Both the position numbers and the translations under genes were made by a program. A stretch of 64,000 bases of DNA from Spirochaetales bacterium. Lineage in GTDB: Bacteria > Spirochaetota > Spirochaetia > DAHUYW01. Shown here piece after piece: positions 60,908 through 64,000 of the stretch (position 1 is the first letter of the stretch; every line of letters begins with the position of its first letter). Below the pieces are notes generated by a model, which was given only the letters and a program-made list of their open reading frames with translations, searched no databases and was not told the origin of the DNA. Location of the stretch: assembly GCA_027306915.1 (NCBI GenBank), contig DAHUYW010000018.1, positions 1-64,000 on the forward strand. The letters run 5' to 3'.

Positions 60908-61555
60908 GTGTTGACACAGATACTGCTCTTCGACGGCTTCGACGAGCTGGATGGGCTTGCGCCCTTCGAAGTCCTGAGGAGAGCAACCGAGATACGCCCC
61001 GACTTCAAGGTCGAGCTTGCGACCCTCGAGCCGCATGCGGAGGTGAGCGGAGCGCACGGCACGAAGCTTCGCACCGAGGCGCTCCTGTCGACCTACGTGC
61101 CGCCCGATCTGCTGGTCGTTCCCGGGGGAGGCTGGGCCGCGCGCGCGCCGCAGGGTGTGCTGGCCGAGGCGAAACGCGGCGCCCTGCCTGCCGCCATCGG
61201 CCAGCTGCATCGCGGAGGGCGCACCCTCATCGCCTCGGTGTGCACCGGCGCCATGCTCCTTGCCTCGGCCGGGATCCTGCGCGGACGAAACGCCGTCACC
61301 CATCATGTCGCCCTTGCCGATCTTGCCGCAGCGGGAGCGCAGATCGTCCACGCCCGCGTCGTGGATGACGGCGAGATTGTCACCTCGGGCGGCGTGACCT
61401 CGGGGCTCGATCTTGCCCTTTGGCTGCTCGAGCGTCTCCTTGGCGCGCAGGCCGCGAGCGCCGTGGAGGAGCGTCTCGAGTACGAGCGGCGCGGCACCGT
61501 GTGGCGGCGCCCGCCCGAAGGAGAGCGCCGCGAGGGACCGGTCGCCATCGTGTAG
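60908..61555 (+). CDS. DJ-1/PfpI-family protein
   Basis: A 215-residue class I glutamine amidotransferase-like protein of the DJ-1/ThiJ/PfpI group. Nucleophile C112 in LIASVCTGAMLLASAG, VPGGGWAARAPQ in the oxyanion region and DELDGLAPFEVLRRA near the N-terminus with the conserved Glu. Members are chaperones, proteases or small-molecule hydratases; the type here is not clear. Start GTG 60908 behind GGGAGG. Probably follows the XPB pair in one transcript. Confidence 0.85.
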   Translation: MLTQILLFDGFDELDGLAPFEVLRRATEIRPDFKVELATLEPHAEVSGAHGTKLRTEALLSTYVPPDLLVVPGGGWAARAPQGVLAEAKRGALPAAIGQLHRGGRTLIASVCTGAMLLASAGILRGRNAVTHHVALADLAAAGAQIVHARVVDDGEIVTSGGVTSGLDLALWLLERLLGAQAASAVEERLEYERRGTVWRRPPEGERREGPVAIV

Positions 61556-61587
61556 GAGCGATCTACCTCCCGGCCCCAATCGTCATC

Positions 61588-62463
61588 TTAGTCCGGCTCG
61601 TACGCTCGCACGATGCTTCCTTCGTCTTTACCTCGCCACAATCTACGCCGAACTTCCGAACCCTCTTGGTCGATCCGCTCGTCGCGCGGGCGATCGATCT
61701 TCACGAGGGTCAAGAAAACCACCAGCCCTACGATAGCCACAAAGAAAACAAGGTTGACAGACCCCCTGCCGAATGCCAGGCCGCCTGGGGAACCAAGGCC
61801 GAGGCCCATGTTGCTATGCGGCTGCGTGAGAAGGTCGCCAAGCGAGGCGCCAAGGGGTCGGGTCAGAATGTAGGCGACCCAGAATGACAGGATGGAGTTC
61901 AAACGGAAGAACCGGTAGCCCACACTCACGGCTGCAATCGCGCCGGCGAAGATCAGGAGCGACGTCAGGTAGCCCAGGTGCAGTCGTTCGCCCATCAGGT
62001 CGCCGCCTGCAGTTCCGAGGGCAAAGGTGAAGAGGATTGCAGTCCAGTAAAACAACTCGCGCTTTGTCGTGTAGATCGAGTGGATGGAGAGAGTCTTTTC
62101 ATTCGCGTACCAGACGTAGAAGGCGACCGAAAGGAGAACGCTGAACGCTATGGTCGACACCTGAAGCGGAACATGGAGGCCGTCGGACAGGTTGTCGGTG
62201 ATGAGGGTTCCCACGATGCTGATGAGGATCACCGTGAGCCAGTAGATCCACGGAACGTATCTTCTGCTGCGGATCTGCAGAAAAAGGGAGACTGCAAGGA
62301 GAGATCCCATCACCAGGGTGGCCCCCTGCAATCCGAGCTTCAACGAGATGTTCAGGTAGTCGGCCGCGGTTTCGCCTACGGTCGTCCCGAAGACTTTGAT
62401 GATCCAGAAGAAAGCGGTCACTTCCGGAACCTTGCTTAACATGGTCCTTGAATCGGCGTTCAA
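61588..62463 (-). CDS. COG4705-type membrane protein
   Basis: A 291-residue membrane protein with about eight helices built of two similar halves: LSKVPEVTAFFWIIKVFGTT at the N-terminus and LGTAGGDLMGERLHLGYLTS in the second half. It resembles COG4705 proteins of unknown function. TTG 62463 is preferred as start because AAGGAGG lies 9-10 nt upstream; ATG 62442 is the alternative. Less GC-rich than its neighbours to the left. Confidence 0.75.
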   Translation of the reverse strand: MNADSRTMLSKVPEVTAFFWIIKVFGTTVGETAADYLNISLKLGLQGATLVMGSLLAVSLFLQIRSRRYVPWIYWLTVILISIVGTLITDNLSDGLHVPLQVSTIAFSVLLSVAFYVWYANEKTLSIHSIYTTKRELFYWTAILFTFALGTAGGDLMGERLHLGYLTSLLIFAGAIAAVSVGYRFFRLNSILSFWVAYILTRPLGASLGDLLTQPHSNMGLGLGSPGGLAFGRGSVNLVFFVAIVGLVVFLTLVKIDRPRDERIDQEGSEVRRRLWRGKDEGSIVRAYEPD

Positions 62464-62646
62464 GATGTGAGCCTCCTTGATAGCAAAATCACCGACAGGA
62501 TAAAGAGGTGCACCTGTGGTGTGCCGAAAAGCTATGATCCGCTGATTAACCTGAGATGAAGGGTTGCAAGAAACGTCTCTTCTTTGTCCGCCAATGCACA
62601 TCTCGGATTTGCAGCGCTTTGACAGCAGTTGACCTCGAAAGGCGTC

Positions 62647-63210
62647 ATGCTTACCTTGAGACAAGCAATGAAAGGACGTTCACCCACGCCCGCCGACTCT
62701 AGACCGCAGCGAACGGAGGCTGGCCAGAAGCCTTCTGTTCTCCATGTCGGATTCGAAGTTGCAATACTCCTCAAAGGCCTACACGCTGGCCTCGAGATCG
62801 CAGGGGGCGTGCTTCTTTGGTTCATCAAGCCCGAAACCGTGAACTATTGGATACGAGTGCTTACCCAGAACGAGCTCGTCGAAGATCCCACGGACTATAT
62901 CGCGAATCTGCTGCGTCGGATAGGCGAGCACTACACGGTCAATGCCCAACATTTCGGAGCCTTTTACCTGATCTCTCATGGCTTCGTAAACCTGGTGCTC
63001 GTTCTTCTGCTCTGGCGCAGAAAGCTTTGGGCCTACCCCCTGGGAATCATCGTACTCGCCCTCTTCATCGCCTATCAGGTCTTACGATGGACCTCAACCC
63101 ACTCGCCCGCCTTGATAGCATTCACGGCAATCGACGCCCTCATCATATGGCTTACGTTGTCCGAGTACGCGCAGTTGAAGAGGCACCATTTCGCGCCGAG
63201 TCGTGACTGA
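62647..63210 (+). CDS. DUF2127 membrane protein
   Basis: A 187-residue membrane protein of the DUF2127 type: VAILLKGLHAGLEIAGGVLL, HFGAFYLISHGFVNLVLVLL, LWAYPLGIIVLALFIAYQVL and a last helix with FTAIDALIIWLTLSEYA. Four helices; function unknown. Start 62647 chosen for AAAGG upstream. It is divergent from the COG4705-type gene. Confidence 0.8.
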   Translation: MLTLRQAMKGRSPTPADSRPQRTEAGQKPSVLHVGFEVAILLKGLHAGLEIAGGVLLWFIKPETVNYWIRVLTQNELVEDPTDYIANLLRRIGEHYTVNAQHFGAFYLISHGFVNLVLVLLLWRRKLWAYPLGIIVLALFIAYQVLRWTSTHSPALIAFTAIDALIIWLTLSEYAQLKRHHFAPSRD

Positions 63211-63341
63211 GCTGTCTCTTTCTGCCGGCATCGAATTTCCTCTCCACCTACAATAGTTTTTCAACACCCTCGGCGTGACATTACGGGTCGCCGTTCCGTT
63301 TTTCATCTCCGCTTAATCTTGACCGACTACGTTTAAGCGTA

Positions 63342-64000
63342 ATGGCAAAGCGTGAGACCGATTGGTCTCCCCGTGGGCTCGATCCTTCGGACTGGTCGGC
63401 ATTGCGCTCAGTCGGTCACCGCATGCTTAACGAAATGTTCGACCATCTTGAGCGCATCCGAGATCGTCCGGTGTGGCGGCCGATGTCGCCGAATAATCGC
63501 GAGCTCTTTCGCCAACCGTTGCCCCGGGAACCCGCCGACCTTGCGGCTACATACGAAACGTTCCGTCAAGGTGTCCTGCCGTTTGCCTTGGGTAATCTCC
63601 ATCCTGGCTTCATGGGTTGGGCCCACGGCGGCGGCACCCCGGTCGGTCTTCTGGCCGAGATGCTCGCCGGAGCGCTGAATGCAAATCTCGCCGGACGGGA
63701 CCAGGCGCCCATTGAGGTGGAGAAACAGGTCGTCCAGTGGGTTCGCGGGCTCTTTCACTTCCCCGAGGGTTCGAACGGGCTGTTTGTCACCGGAACCTCC
63801 ATGGGCAATCTCATCGCAGTCCTCGTTGCCCGGTCCGCCGTGATCGGTGTCAGCGTACGAGAGCGGGGACTCGTCGCCGATGGGAAGCATCTTGTTGCCT
63901 ATGCCTCCGCGGGCGCTCACCTGAGCATCGCGCGAGCGATTGAGATTTCCGGAATCGGATCAGCCGCTCTTCGCCTTGCATCGATGAACGACCGTTTTCA
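63342..64000 (+). CDS. PLP-dependent group II decarboxylase, partial
   Basis: 219 codons to the window edge, still open. It starts MAKRETDWSPRGLDPSDWSA; FALGNLHPGFMGWAHGGGTP, QAPIEVEKQVVQWVRGLFHF and GLFVTGTSMGNLIAVLVARS match the N-terminal part of aromatic-L-amino-acid/glutamate decarboxylase-like enzymes. The PLP-binding Lys lies beyond the window. Substrate unknown. No clear Shine-Dalgarno site. Confidence 0.85.
   Translation, partial: MAKRETDWSPRGLDPSDWSALRSVGHRMLNEMFDHLERIRDRPVWRPMSPNNRELFRQPLPREPADLAATYETFRQGVLPFALGNLHPGFMGWAHGGGTPVGLLAEMLAGALNANLAGRDQAPIEVEKQVVQWVRGLFHFPEGSNGLFVTGTSMGNLIAVLVARSAVIGVSVRERGLVADGKHLVAYASAGAHLSIARAIEISGIGSAALRLASMNDRF

Noticed and set aside
56957..61579. 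A 1540-codon open frame antisense to the XPB helicase pair
   Set aside because: It lies opposite two well-supported helicase-system genes and the DJ-1 gene, has no recognisable domain and no ribosome binding site. Long antisense frames are expected in GC-rich DNA.
1..64000. CRISPR arrays, rRNA genes and insertion sequences
   Set aside because: No regularly spaced direct repeats, no rRNA segments and no transposase were seen.

Overview
The window looks like a chromosomal segment from a GC-rich spirochaete (Spirochaetales-like), with an integrated mobile element at its left end. The spirochaete call rests on gene order and gene content recalled from that phylum: a DUF4321 gene directly before maf; rpsB-tsf-frr-uppS-cdsA-rseP followed by a CpXC protein; rpsF-ssb-rpsR-(DUF2232-like)-rplI-dnaB; a UDPGP-family uridylyltransferase beside a glucokinase; and an XPB helicase with its partner protein. 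Genus cannot be fixed from the sequence alone.

Layout. 1-4811: part of an integrative element with a ParA ATPase, small DNA-binding proteins and a tyrosine integrase abutting the 3' end of tRNA-Arg(CCG). Its other end lies outside the window. 4985-14164: DUF4321, maf, then translation and envelope genes (rpsB, tsf, frr, uppS, cdsA, rseP), a CpXC protein and an exported beta-propeller-like protein. 14256-18573 (minus): rpsF-ssb-rpsR-DUF2232-rplI-dnaB plus a ComFB-like gene. 19293-23194: HAD phosphatase, glucokinase, UTP-glucose-1-P uridylyltransferase and hisI.

23172-30180 is a hexuronate/aldonate island: tagaturonate epimerase (uxaE), an SDR fructuronate reductase and a DeoR regulator on one strand, and a HAD phosphatase, a LarA-like nickel-pincer epimerase and 6-phosphogluconate dehydrogenase (gnd) on the other. 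Together they suggest a route from uronates through mannonate and gluconate into the pentose phosphate pathway. 30316-42406 is a LacI-controlled sugar island: binding protein, two permeases (one broken by a TAG), ATPase, LacI regulator, ROK kinase and GmhA-like SIS isomerase, with a divergent HldA-like kinase/HAD fusion and a deoxyhypusine-synthase-like protein. A LacI-type palindrome overlaps the start region of the transporter promoter.

42512-49436 holds a FlgH-like exported protein, a 29-residue mS38/COX24-like protein, murD, an RRM protein with a leader of about 330 nt, and an orphan adenine/cytosine methyltransferase with an upstream small gene. 49629-52565 is a quinone/respiration group (prenyltransferase, cytochrome b5-DUF2231 protein, polyprenyl diphosphate synthase) with a cydD remnant. 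52737-64000 holds a two-component system, a glutaredoxin, an RluA-type pseudouridine synthase, a MOSC protein, the XPB helicase and its partner, a DJ-1/PfpI protein, two membrane proteins and a PLP-dependent decarboxylase that runs off the end.

Two cross-cutting observations stand out. Several genes have a good sigma-70 promoter whose -10 box lies only 5-10 nt before the start codon, with no room for a Shine-Dalgarno site, which suggests leaderless mRNAs. Four reading frames (in the element, the DUF2232 gene, a sugar permease and cydD) are cut by in-frame stop codons.
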